Shown one piece after another: positions 23,501 through 35,193 of a stretch of 64,000 bases of DNA. The DNA is taken from contig NC_092314.1 in assembly GCF_036785885.1 (NCBI RefSeq), positions 18,931,638 through 18,995,637 of the forward strand, written 5' to 3'. The translations under genes and the position numbers were made by a program. This DNA is from Coffea arabica (taxonomy: Eukaryota > Streptophyta > Magnoliopsida > Gentianales > Rubiaceae). Under the pieces are notes generated by a model. That model did no database searches. It saw nothing but the letters and a program-made list of their open reading frames with translations, and was not told the origin of the DNA. Positions within the stretch are counted from its first letter, which is position 1, and every line of letters starts with the position of its first letter.

Positions 23501-26500
23501 TCAGGTCGGGAAAATTCCTAGGCTACATGATTTCTAAAGAAGGGGTGAGAGCTAACCCAGACAAGATCAAGGCTATCATGGACATGGCTCCACCCCGGAA
23601 TATTAAGGAAGTGCAACGTCTGACAGGGAGGATGGCAGCCTTGAACAGATTCCTGTCCAAATCGGCAGTTCGGGGGTCGCCTTTCTTCAAGGCCCTGAAA
23701 GGAGGTCGGCAGTTCGAGTGGAGCCCGGAGTGCCAGAAGGGGTTCGATGAACTGAAGGCCCACCTCGCTCGGTTGCCAGCCCTGACCTCTCCCAAATTGG
23801 GGGAGACCTTGTTCATTTACTTAGCTGTGGGAGAGGAGGCCATTAGCGCAGTGCTTGTGCGGGAGGAAAACAAAGTGCAAAAATCCGTGTATTATGTCAG
23901 CCGTGCCCTGCAGGGGGCCGAGACAAGGTACTCGGCGGTAGAACGATATGTTTTGGCATTAGTACATGCAGCTCGGAAGCTCAGGACGTACTTCCAAACT
24001 CACCCCGTAGTGGTCATGACGGACCAGCCTCTGAAGCAGATCCTTTCCAAGCCCGAGTCCTCGAGTCGAATGGTGAAGTGGGCTGTGGAATTGTCAGAAT
24101 ACGACTTGGGATATCAGCCCCGAACGGCCATCAAAACCCAAGCGTTTGCGGACTTCATAGCGGATGGCGTTTCCTTTGGATCGCCCGAAGCGGAGGTCGA
24201 TCAGGCCAGGGACATACAAGCCAGGAAGGATGGAGAAGTTGTTAAAGATGCGCACACCAGACAAGCAGCGAAAACCTTACAGACTCCAAAAACTACCAAG
24301 GCCACCCAGGCCCGAGAAGCAGCAGAGGTCTTTGAGGCCGGAGACGCTGCCGAGGTCACCCAGACCATTCAGGTAGCGGAGGTCGGGCCGTCCAAAGAGG
24401 CAGATGAGGCCGAGCAGGTCAAAGAAACTGCCGAGGGCGGACAGGCTGGAGAAGCAGCTAAGGCCAAACAAATCCAAAAAATTGTCGAGGTCGGACCGGC
24501 CGGAGAGGCAGCGGAGGGGGGACAGGCATTAAACGTTGTCGAGGCCGAGCATTCTGGAAAAGCAGTCAAAGCTGAACTGGCCAGAGAGACGGCCCAGGCC
24601 AGGAAGGTTACTGAGGCTGCGGGACGAGCTGATCTCACCTGGACGTTGTACGTGGACGTCAAGTAAGGAAGGATGTGGGGCCGGGCTCCTCTTAATCAGC
24701 CCTACTGGGGAGGAGCTGCCCTACGCTCTGAGGTTCGATTTTAGAGCTTCTAACAATGAATCAGAGTATGAGACTCTAATTACAGGGATGGAGATGGCCC
24801 GGAAGTTAGGGGCTAGATCAATAAAGGCCTATAGCGACTCGCAGCTGATAGTGAACCAGGTATGGGGAAGCTATGAGATCAAAGAGGGGACGCTAAGAAG
24901 GTATGTGGCCAAGACACGCGAGCTGAAGGGTCTGTTCGAGCAGTTCGCGCTTGAGCAGATTCCGCGAAGCCAGAACAAGAGAGCTGACGCCCTGTCTAAA
25001 CTGGCCTCTACCTCGGTTGGCGTCTTAGGTCGTGAAATACTGGTGGAGGTCGTCAGAAGTCGGGCCTATAAACCGTTCAATGCTGTGGTCATTCAGGTGG
25101 TGAGCTCGTGGATGGATCCTATTGTCCAGTACCTGGCTCAAGGGGAGCTCCCACCGAGCAGGGTAGAGTCCCGCAAAGTCCTCCTTAAGTCGCAGAAGTA
25201 CGTGCTCACGCATGGAGTCTTATACAGGAAATCTCACTTGCAACCCTGGTTGAAATGTGTAACGCCCGAGAAAGGAAGTTGTGTCTTGCGCGAGTTGCAT
25301 GAAGGCATCTGCGGCAATCACGTTGGCCCTAGAGTATTGGCCAAGAAGGGAATGCTGGCTGGATACTATTGACCCACCATCTTCAGGGACTCGGCCGAGC
25401 TGGTAGCCCGGTGTAAGTCTTGCCAGTTACATGCCCCAATCCATCACACCCCCACTCAGGAAATGATTCCTCTCAATAGCCCGTGGCCATTCTTCCAATG
25501 GGGGATTGACCTGTTGGGGCCGTTTCCCCGAGCTCCAGGTGGCTACGAACACTTGGTGGTAGCCATTGATTACTTCACTAAGTGGGTAGAGGCCGAGTCC
25601 ATCAACACGATTAGCAGCAGGTCGATCCAGAAATTCCTCTGGAAAAGCATAGTCTGCCGATTTGGCATACCAAGGGCTCTCATCTCGGACAACGGCAGGC
25701 AGTTCGCTGACCACTCTCTCCAGGAATGGTGCACGGAGCTCGGCATCCAGTAGCACTTCACTTCAGTGGGGCACCCCCAAACCAATAGACAGGTCGAGAA
25801 TGTCAACAGAACCATCCTGCACGGCCTGAAGACAAGAATAGAGTCTGTCCGAACTAATTGGCTGGAGGAGCTGCCCACCATACTATGGGCTTACCGGACA
25901 ACGCCTCGGACGGCCACCCAAGAGACACCATTCGTCCTGACATACGGGGTCGAGGCAGTAATCCCAGCAGAGATTGGAGTGCCCTCGGGTAGGGTGCAAC
26001 ACTTTGTGGCTCAGGATAATGAGGAGGAGATGCGGCTTGACTTGGACCTGCTCGAGCATCGAAGGGAAGAAGCGGCTATAAGAATGGCTAAGTATAAGGG
26101 CCAGGTCGCACGCTATTACAATGCCAGGGTTAGGCACCTTTCTTTCAAGCCAGGAGACCTGGTATTACGCAAGAACTCCGTGAGCCGAGCTGGGGGCACG
26201 GGTAAGTTAGACCCAAACTGGGAAGGTCCCTACGTGGTAAGGGAAGCTGACCGGGTAGGTTATTGTAAGCTAGCTCACCTGGATGGAGGCGAAGTCCCGC
26301 GCACCTGGCACAATTCAAATTTAAGGCTTTTTCTTTAGTATCCTGCCTGAGCTGAAAATGGTCAGCTGGACAGGTCTGTTTTCATTTTGTTAGTTCAGCA
26401 CTTGGGCTTATAATGTATTCAAAGCTTTTAAATAATAGAAAATTTTTACAAGTGTTGGATGAGAAAGTATGCCATCTATTCCATTTCAAAAAAAAGGCAT

Positions 26501-26611
26501 ATACATGCGGAGGGCCATACAAAAGCGAGCTGGCCAGCTCGGTCCCTACCTTAGCCTAATTCCTATAGGCCTATCCTATGTACTATCCGTCTAGCTCTCC
26601 CCTTGCTGTTC

Positions 26612-28910
26612 TTACTCTGGCTCGGGAGAGGCTGCGGGAAGAGTAAGGTCGGCGACCAAGGCAACCAGGTCGCGCCCATTGGAGTAGCCCGTGACAAGCC
26701 TGTCAATTTGATGGACGGCTTGGGGGTTGTAGTCAGGCCATTTGCTCAGGTCAAAACCCAGCAAGTTCAAGGACTGAACATCAGCCATGGCTTTGGTGTA
26801 GCCGAGCTGCAGGACGGGGCCATTCAGGATGGCCAGGTCGTTCATGAAGCCCTCAGACTTCTTAAACTCTTGAACGCCTAGCTGACGCCCTTCCTCCTTA
26901 GCCGCTTCCACCAGCTCGGTAAATCTTTTGTGCTCGGCCTTCAGAGCCGCGGCCAGCTCAGCTGCTTTCTTCTTCCCCAGCTCGCAGGAGGATTTGGCAT
27001 CCGCAAGTTGTTTCTTCAGGGACTCTAGCTCGGCCTCCGCGGCTTCGAGTTGGCTTGATAGCCTTTCCTTGGCGGCGTCGACCTGAGATAGGTTGACCCT
27101 CATATTTTCGTACCGCTGCGCGAGCTCGGCCCCAGCGATATTGAGCTGCAGATCGAATACAGGATAAGAAATCAGCAAATTGAAGGGGATGTCAGGGAGG
27201 CACTAAGTTAAGGAATCACCTGAGCTGTACTGAGGTAAATATGCTCCAGCAGTTCGGAGTTGGAGGCGAGTTGGATGAAGTGGTGATCGCGTGGGAGCAC
27301 TGCGCCCTGGACAAGCTCCCAGGCAGTTTCAGGGAATTGAGCTCGGTCATTCACCGACAGCCCCCACTTGGGGCAGAAATGCTGGGGGTGCGGGTGCGAG
27401 CTCTGGCCGGTAGGAGGCTTCAGAGGAATCACGTTCCTCATACGCCACATGGCTGGAGGTGACTCGGACGAGGCCTGCTGCTCGGCGGAGTTCACTCCGT
27501 AGTGGAGCGCAAGAGCTGTTCAGGGTTCCTCCTGGGATTGGGGGGAAGTTGCCTCGGTCCTAGCCCTTTTGGCCGCCGTCTTTTTCCTTTTCTTCTTTGG
27601 CTCCTCTCCAGGTGACGACTGAGTTGTGATCTGAGGATTGGGCACTGGCGGAGGAGGAGGAGCCGCGCTACTGGGGGCCGCGGATAGAGCGGGAGTAGGA
27701 GTGCTAGTACTACCGGATCCTCCAATGTTCAAAAGCTGGGAGAATCTCTTCACTGCAGAGGAAAAAGAGTGGGTCAGCTCGGGCAGTGTGACCAAACTCA
27801 TTAAAAAGAAGGAAGAAATAAGGCCCAGAAGTTACAAGCTGTCAGCTCCTCTGGGAGAAGGGGTCGGAGATCGGGGGGCAGGGTCATTCACCTCTGCTCG
27901 GATCAGCCCTGCCGACCAGAGCTGTGCATTGTTAAACTCTTTAACTTTCAGCCGGGCTTCCGAGCTGACCAGGCGGTCCAGCTCGGCTTCAGGCAGAGGT
28001 GAGGGAATTGGATCAGAAACCTGGGTCTCCTCCCTTCAGGTCAGGGGAGGAATCCCAGTGTTCTTCACAAAAAAGAATTGTGCCTTCCAGTCTTTGATGG
28101 AGGAAGGTATTTGCATGAACAGCTCGCGGGTGGGGAGCTCCCCTCCGCTCCTGCGAGCGAAGTAGAACCAGCCGTGAACCGGGCCGCTCACCTTCATTTG
28201 AAAAAATGACCTAAACAGTTCCAAGGAATAAGGAATTTCGAGAGCTCGGCACAAAATGAAGAAGCCGAGGATTGACCGAATGGCATTGGGAACGAGTTGG
28301 GTAATTCGGATGCCCCAGAAGGTCAGAATGTCATAAAGGAATTGGAGGATGGGAAGGCGGAGACCAGCCACGAGCTGATCCTTGTAGATAACTACAAATT
28401 CAGAAGGAGGTCGGCACGCGTACTCCCCCGGTTGGGCTGCCCTAGCCCCGAACTGGGGAGGAATATCGTACCTCCCCACCAGCTCGTCCACGTTCCCCTG
28501 ATCAAGGATAGGGGGAATTATTTCGACTTCCCCAAAGTCGATATCGGGCGCCCTAGGGGGGTCCAGCCCTAGCGCGAGCTGGAACTGCCTCCAGAGGGAT
28601 CCCTGGGCCAGTAGCTCCAGTCTCAGGTTGGGCAGATTGACCAGGCTGGTCCATGGTTAAAATTGGAGAAGGAAGGTACTCAGACCCGGACGAACTGGAA
28701 GAAGAAAAGCTAGAAAAGAGTATCTCTATGAGTGCAGGTCGGGTTACTCTACGCCTAGGTGCCGAGCTAGTAAGGTCTGAGTGTGTGGAAGAGGAAAACA
28801 TAAAATGGAAAGAAGACTTACTAGCGGATGATAGGGAAGAGCTGATAGATGATTAACGCAACTCTCGGGTGGATTCACTAGGCGAGGAGCGAGCTGAAGA
28901 AGATTGGAGA
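26612..28910 (-). other. Antisense extra ORF region of the Tat element (left copy)
   Basis: Several minus-strand open segments lie between integrase and the 3' LTR. The middle one (about 28.0-28.5 kb) resembles the putative gypsy-type transposon domain (Pfam Transposase_28); the last (about 26.6-27.2 kb) is an Ala/Glu/Lys-rich coiled coil. Antisense extra ORFs in this position are known in Tat elements such as Retand and Grande. Some interruptions look like introns, others may be damage; the region is treated as fossil. Function unknown. Confidence 0.75.
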
Positions 28911-28957
28911 AAGGAGAGAATGAGAATGGAAGCTTGAAAATGACGTTTGGTAGGACC

Positions 28958-28965
28958 TATTTATA
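28958..28965 (-). promoter_or_regulatory. TATA box for the antisense ORF region (left copy)
   Basis: TATAAATA on the minus strand, about 155 bp before the first antisense ATG, followed by a pyrimidine-rich leader. It suggests that the antisense region has its own promoter inside the element. Confidence 0.55.
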
Positions 28966-29235
28966 GGCCTCCTGGGCGGGAAGTTGAAGAGCCCCGAGTT
29001 GGAAATTCGAATTTATTGCAAAGGGACGGTTACCTTGGAAAACGTTTGCGCTGACAACCGCCATCATGGGGGGACGCGACCTTTGAGGTTACGGTTATGA
29101 CGGTATACGTGGCGGTTTTCCGAAGAAGGTGCGCGATCGTGGGATCATGGGCCCCGCACTAGGCCGACCTGACGCTTCGTAATTTGGTCCAGACTCATGC
29201 GACTTCTCGGTGAATCTAAACTCAAGGGGGGCTAG

Positions 29236-29723
29236 TGTAGTGGGGCAAATCCACGCATGCCACGTGTCAGCTCGGTAGGTGACGCACGTCAGTTCGGCGT
29301 TAGGGACTACGCAGCTTGCACGTGCAAGCTCGGCAGGAGAGAGCCAGCTCTGCTGTGTCAAGGGCTCCTGTACTGGGCCTTATGGGCTGCCACCTTCGAA
29401 CTTATAGGTGCCGTCACGCAAAACCCTTGAAGACTCCGAACCCTAAGGGGACTTTGACTCCCACAAGGAAACTACAGCCCATTCGGCCCTATATAAGCAA
29501 CGCCATAAGACCACACAAGGTACGTATAGACTAGTACTCTAAACTATTACTCTGTGGACAAGCTTTACTGACTTGACCGTCGGAATTATTCTGGGGACGC
29601 CAGTCCCGCACTCTTCCTTTCTTTACAGGACCCTCAGCTCGGTTCACCCTCTCAGGTCGGCTGCGCCTGATCAGCTCGGCTCGCAACAGTTCAGCTCGGA
29701 TCTGGTTTTTGGCTGTCGCATCA
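29236..29723 (+). repeat. Shared LTR between Tat element and partial second copy (left)
   Basis: 488-bp LTR that is both the 3' LTR of the element ending here and the 5' LTR of the partial copy that follows, since a primer site and gag start again directly after it. Confidence 0.9.
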
Positions 29724-31768
29724 ATTTGCGCCGTCTGTGGGAACACGTAATTCTTCTCTTGCGAATCATGCCAAGAACGAGGTCCCAGAGGAATGCCGGT
29801 GGATCCAAGGGGAACGAGGGAATCAGCCCCCAACACCCCTCACGAGGGCCGACTCCTGGAGACGAGGGCGTGGGGCTCTCACGAATTTCGCCGGAGCAGT
29901 TGGTCCAGGCGGTGGCAGGGAACCTGCCAACTTTTGAGGCAATTGTGAACTACATGAAGGGGTAGGCAGTAGGTCATCCCGGCCAGGGACTAATGAGCCA
30001 GGGAGATGGGCCGTCCGAATCTAGGATGGGGAGCCCTAGCCCTCCGCCAAAAAGGGTACGCCGGGAGCTCATGCGCGATCAGGTTGACGTTGTAGAACCT
30101 TCTCACAAACACTCCAGAACCGAGCACCCGGAGCCCTTTCGGAGGTGTTCTAAGGAGGAATTCTCACCACGGAAGGAGCAGCTCTAGGTGCAGGACGAGC
30201 TGGACCTGCTTTTAGATCCAGAGGCGGATAGGTATATCGCCTCCCCCTTCGTCCCTGACATCGAAGACTACCCGCTGCCAGCGAAGTTCAAGATACAAAG
30301 CATGAAGTCTTACGATGCGACCACGGATCCGGAAGATCACTTGTTTGCCTTCATTACCCAAATACGCCTGCAAACTGCTACGGATGCGGTTAGGTGCAAG
30401 ACCTTTCCAATGTTTTTGGAGGGTAAGGCGCGTCAGTGGTTCCAGGAGCTTCCTCCCAGGTCCATCCGGTCCTTTGCCCAGCTCGCGCGACTATTCGCGG
30501 CCCAGTTCGTTTCATCACGAGCCTTCTCCAAGAGTACGGCGCATCTGATGACTATCCAGCAAAGGCCTGAGGAGTCCTTGCGCGAATACATGGTACGTTT
30601 CAATAACGAGTCCCTTCAAGTTCGAGATCGCGATGACAAGGTGGTCATTGTTGCCTTCATTAACGGGCTGCGAAAACAAAAGCTCTATACCGAGCTCGTG
30701 GAGAGACCTCCCAAGTCAGTTCGGGAAATGCTAGACCGAGATCATGAGAAGGCCAACGCGGAGGAAGCCAATCGCCTTAAGAGTGTGCAAGAAAGATTGA
30801 GGGATGACAAGCGCAGGAGGGGCGCCGACCAGGTGGATGTACAGCCTATCCAGGGAAGGAAAAACGCTTATGACCGCCTTCCCAGGAGCCGTCCAATGGG
30901 AGGAAACAAGTCCTGGACTGGTCTCACGGCACCTCGAGCTCGGGTGCTCGCAGTGATGGAACAGGAGAGGCTCTCTCGACCTCCTCGTCCTTTGGCCGGT
31001 GACAAAAGCAGACGGGATCAACGTCTGTATTGTGCTTATCATCGAGATGTGGGGCACGATACAGAGGACTGCCGTCACCTCAAGAAAGACATTGAAAAAC
31101 TGATCAAACGAGGCCATCTGGGGCAGTTCATACGAGAGGAACGAGCTGACCAGCAACGAGGAAGACCCAGGTCAGAACGTCCGAGCTACACCCGGGACCG
31201 ACCTCAGGGGGCTCGTGGCCGAACTCTCGAACAGGAAACACAGAATCTCGCGGGGGTGATTAACACTATTGCCGGAGGACCTGCTGGTGGGGATAGTCAT
31301 ACAGTTCGGTGGCACAATCGCCCCCCTCCCACGGGGGAGAGCTCGGCCAAGCGATTGAAGATGTATGAGGAAATAATCTATGGACTTGAAGACGCAGTCC
31401 CTCTGGCCTCTAATAATCATGAAGCCATTGTGATAGAAGTCATCACCTGTAATTACAAGGTGAAAAAGGTATACATAGACAATGGAAGTACCATAGACGT
31501 GCTGTATTACAAGACCTTTAAGGAGCTACAGCTGGAGGATAGACAGCTCGTACCTGTTCGAACTTCGTTGATCGGTTTTGCGGGTCCTCCCGTGAGGCCG
31601 GAAGGAATGATCACTCTCATGGTTACGGTGGGGGTGTCCCCGAAGTGCCGAACGGTCCCGGTAAACTTCGCGGTGGTTAAGGAGCCGTCGTCGTACAATA
31701 TGATTCTGGGACGGTCCACACTGAATGCCCTCCGAGCTATTTGCTCCCCCTTGCATCTTAGTATGAAG
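29724..31768 (+). mobile_element. Partial second Tat element: leader, gag and protease part (left copy)
   Basis: A second internal region, a few percent different from the first at the protein level, starts after the shared LTR and covers gag and the protease-like part. It stops abruptly where another LTR-like element begins at 31769. About one break in gag. The LTR-internal-LTR-internal order is typical of unequal recombination between LTRs of adjacent copies. Confidence 0.85.
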
Positions 31769-32044
31769 TGTAGACACCAAATTTTTGGTTTCGAATTTTA
31801 CTTGTTTAATTAGTTTAATTTTAGATTTGTTGTTTCAATTTTAGATTTATCTTAGGGGTTTCCTGTTTCACGTCTCTTATTTTAATTAGTTTACGAACAT
31901 TTATTTCATTTATGGATTCAAAAAGAAAAATCATAAAAAAAAGAGAAAAAGTGAAAATGAGAAAAATGAAAAAAGGAAAAATAGAAAGTTGCATTTTGTT
32001 GTTTCTAGTTTATTTATTTTTTATCCAATGTTATTTAAGTTGTT

Positions 32045-32079
<35 letters not shown>

Positions 32080-32973
32080 CAATTTTGTTTAATTAATTAA
32101 TTAGAGAAAAAAAAGAAAAAAAAAGAAGAAAAAAAGAAAGAAAATTAGCATTTCATTTTATCTTAATTAGCATTTCTGCATTTATTTTTTATTATTTATT
32201 ATTAGGTAATTAGTTATCTATATTAATTAGTTATTATTAAAAAAAAAAAAAGAGTGTCGCGGCATGCACGCTGCAATTTTTTGCAGCTTGCAAAGGACAA
32301 TCACAGAGGCCCCGTTGGAGGGCTGGATGTGAAGGAAGGGCAGGCCTTTCATCCTCACCATTGGGGTGAGGGTTTAGGAGTCTTGGGCTCCATATAAAAA
32401 GAAGAAAAACAGCCGCAGCTAGAGGAGAGGGGGATAACGGCTGAGTTTGGGAAAAGAAAGACACAACCGAGGAGAAGGTTTGGAGGGTGAGCAAAGCGAG
32501 AGAGAGGCTTCCGTAAGAGGGAAACAGAGGAGTTTGAGAGAAAGGAAGGGCCGACAATTGAGAGAGAAGACTGGGGGTGATTGACGGTTGAAAATCTGGG
32601 GGGTTGGAGTCTTGGAGCGAGAGAGAAACAAAGAAAAGAGGAACCAGAAACTAGAAAGAGTGAGGGAAAGCTTCGAGAGTGAAAAGAAACCAGAGAAGGA
32701 ACAAGCTTTGGTCAACAATAGGCGACTGAAATTATCTCCCAGGCCAATAGATTGAAGCTTGAAGTAACGGGTTCTGCATTACTGGAAATCGCTGCAACAT
32801 AATTTCTGGGTTCGTTCTGGCAGCTTTCGTGATTTCCCTGAAATACCTCACCTTCGTTGATTACGCTAGCATCCTCAGGTAAATCCGTCCTTTCCTTTAG
32901 TTAGTCTTGTATCATTTCCCTGAAGCTTCAAGCTTAGTAAACCAGAGATTCTGGACTCATGCGTTGTGGATTT
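31769..32973 (+). mobile_element. LTR-like element inserted in Tat gag, arm portion (left copy)
   Basis: The Tat sequence is interrupted at 31769 by tgtagacaccaaatttttgg, a plausible LTR start. About 620 bp in is a TATA box (TATAAAA, 32393..32399), followed by a purine-rich leader and a good splice donor (ctcag/gtaaat near 32880). A TTA microsatellite lies near 32050 and long A runs near 32100-32250. The element passes out of the arm at 32973. No coding domain, so family is unknown; probably a non-coding LTR or leader of a large LTR retrotransposon. The 3' end and target duplication are not seen. Confidence 0.6.
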
Positions 32974-35193
32974 AATGAAGTGAAACATGAAAGTATGGAC
33001 TCACGAGAGAAATCCCTAAGGGTCTAGCGTTGGACTAGCCCATTCTATGAATTCCTACTAGCGTTGGATTAGTGAAAACGTACATTCATCCATCACATTC
33101 ATTCATGGCTATGGAAAGCGAGTAGACATGCCAAATACTCATAAACACGTAGCACATAACACTTAGCATGCTCGACTAGATGCAAAAGCCTAATAAAGCA
33201 AGAAACACATATCAACAAAAGCAAAGCAATCAAGCTAAAGGACCTATTACATTTGCTAGCTAGGCACACGTCTTCAATAGGTCTTCATCATATGCTCCTC
33301 CAAGCCCTATCTATTACAAGCCAAGAGGTGTACACATACCCCATAAAGAATAACTTAAATAAAAAGCAAAAGTACATGACATAAATAAAAGGAATTAAGG
33401 AAAGGCTAGGAAAGCAAAGTAGACATGCAATTCACTTAATACGTTGGATCACGTAGGGGAGAGACAAAAAGATAAAAGAAGCTTATACCTCCCCTTTTCG
33501 TGATGCTAATAAAGTGGACAAAACTTAATCTGGGCTAAAGTCACCAAATGACGGGATAATTTGGGCTAAATTCATCAAAACAAAGGATTAATGCACCAAT
33601 TTAGTGGTAAAACACATATAAACCAATTTGATTCCACCAAAACATCGAATCCTTTTTCAATTGCAATCAAAAAACGACCAAACAATGCATAATGACCAAG
33701 GAAAAGTGGAACAACTCATCCAAATTCCCAAATATAGCAACTAAATAGGAACTCGAAACAACCCTTAAACGATCATTCAAGTCCAAATGAAACATTTTAG
33801 GAACTTTAAAAGTCCCAAGAGCAAGAAAAAGGCCAAAACCCATTTATTTCAGAAAATTCAAGAAAATAGGCGAACACAAGCTCATTTGAACACAAAGTTC
33901 TTAAACTCTTGCATTAAGTACCACCCAAACAAATGAAAGAAAATGAGCAATCGAGTTGCAAAGTTGAGGCTACCAAGGACTCAATTGTGAACACTAACCA
34001 AGCACTCAAACCTAATCAAAACACTTTTAGGAACTTCAAGGGTCCAAGGGCAAAGGAAAAGGCAAATAATGGTTCAAATGCAAATATCTTAGGACCTAAT
34101 TGCAAGAACATGGAATGTAATTGGGTCACAGTGCAACAAAGGGAGACTTGGGGGGTCAAAATGCAATTTTCAAGAGCATTTACATGCATGCTACGTAGAA
34201 GAACAATTTCTGCAAAACTGAAGCTTTCTTTACTTCTGCAAAATCCTGCTGCAATCCTTTGCAGCTTCAAACCATGCGTATTTCATTCAAAAAAAAATGC
34301 ACAAAATTCATTGTTTGCCAACCCAACTCATAGGAAACCCAAATCATCAATTTTATGCCATAATCATCTATCATTAGTGATCCCAACAGAGTATCCAAGC
34401 AAGAAAACAAAGAAAGAAACCACAGAGATTCTCAATCTTTGCTCAAAACATCCAACCAGAACATTCAACAAAACATGCTAAAACTGGACCACAAAGCAAC
34501 CAAAATATTAGACATCTGTACAAGAATTCTCAAGGCTACGTCATACAATCCATGAAGATGCTTGCTGCAATTCAAACTTGCTGCCATCTTACGGTTCAAA
34601 CAACACAGCCGAAATAACTAAAGCTTCTAGCTTGCAAAACAAGGGCAGTGTTATGGCCTGCTGTAAATTCTGGGTTCATGCAATGAAGTTGATCATCAAT
34701 GATATAAACAAACAGCAAAACAGCGATAGAGGAAAAGGAAAAAGTGCCGCAAGTTTTCTGCAACCTAAAGTGAAGTTTGCTGCATTATGTTTCCAATCTT
34801 GCGGCAATTTCCAGCATGTTTACAAACATTTACATGACCCAAGGAAACCTGGAAACGCCTCACTCAATGCCCCAGAACTTCAACCCAATCTACTTTAGAT
34901 CAAACAGCAAAATCATAAGTTCAATCCCTGCCTTCCTCCCCCCAGAAAATCCGAAAAGCAAAAGATGCAAACTTTTAACTATTTTTTAGCAGTAAACTTC
35001 GGACCGTGCATTCCCAGATTGAAACGTAAGCATAATCATTGAACAACAACCAAGAACATGCAGCCTGCTAACCAGATTCTACAACATTTAAGTAAGCAAA
35101 AAAAATCATGATACAAACAATAGCAGCAAAAGGCAACAGCTTTGGACTGTACAATGAAAAGGACCGCACAAAAATAGCATCTGTCTAGCAACC
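32974..35193. other. Non-palindromic spacer of the inverted repeat
   Basis: 2220 bp of unique sequence between the arms. I find no recognisable gene. Read on the minus strand it is T-rich, with stretches typical of a transcribed plant retroelement leader or long LTR, and it appears continuous with the LTR-like element that begins at 36398 on that strand. Two related words (tagcgttggactag and tagcgttggattag) lie near 33,030 and 33,060. A 182-codon open frame on the plus strand near 33.9-34.5 kb has low-complexity composition and no known domain. The spacer end at 32973/32974 is the likely breakpoint of the inversion. Confidence 0.85.

Larger units (their letters stand above)
20026..29723 (+). 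mobile_element. Tat-lineage Ty3/gypsy LTR retrotransposon (left copy)
   Basis: LTRs 20026..20512 and 29236..29723, each TG...CA, with a TATA box (TATATAA at 20279 and 29490). The primer site begins near 20515 (tggcgccgtctgtggg); a polypurine tract (aagggggg) precedes the 3' LTR. Parts in order: gag with zinc-knuckle-like CAYHRDAGH, then protease-like IDNGST (about 20.55-22.65 kb); reverse transcriptase with YVDD and RNase H (to 24.17); an Ala/Glu-rich linker; a second, archaeal-type RNase H (24.6-25.0), the mark of the Tat lineage; integrase (25.04-26.34); then an antisense ORF region (26.6-28.9). The gag region looks whole; pol is broken at roughly five or six points. By eye the LTRs differ at 12 bases plus one indel, about 2.5%, or near 1 My at 1.3e-8 per site per year, more if the plant is long-lived. 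Confidence 0.93.
4167..32973 (+). repeat. Left arm of giant inverted repeat
   Basis: Each base from here to 32973 pairs with position 68167 minus x on the opposite strand. The mirror axis stays fixed over 28.8 kb, so the arms have no net length difference. All mirrored reading frames and all segments I compared by eye are identical, including homopolymers and an AT microsatellite. The lower limit 4167 is set only by the end of the window on the other side; the arm may extend further. The inner edge is sharp: after 32973 the two sides differ completely. The arm holds one kinase gene and at least eight mobile elements. Confidence 0.97.

Noticed and set aside
31900-32260. Functional meaning of A-rich and TTA repeats
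   Set aside because: Simple-sequence stretches inside a non-coding LTR-like element; no motif beyond low complexity.
32237-32718. Ser/Leu-rich frames of 99-106 codons at the spacer-side element
   Set aside because: They lie antisense to a purine-rich leader and are low-complexity; no domain.
33933-34481. 182-codon open frame in the spacer
   Set aside because: Composition is low-complexity (Asn, Lys, Thr, Ser), no domain, no splice or promoter context; the opposite strand looks like retroelement leader.
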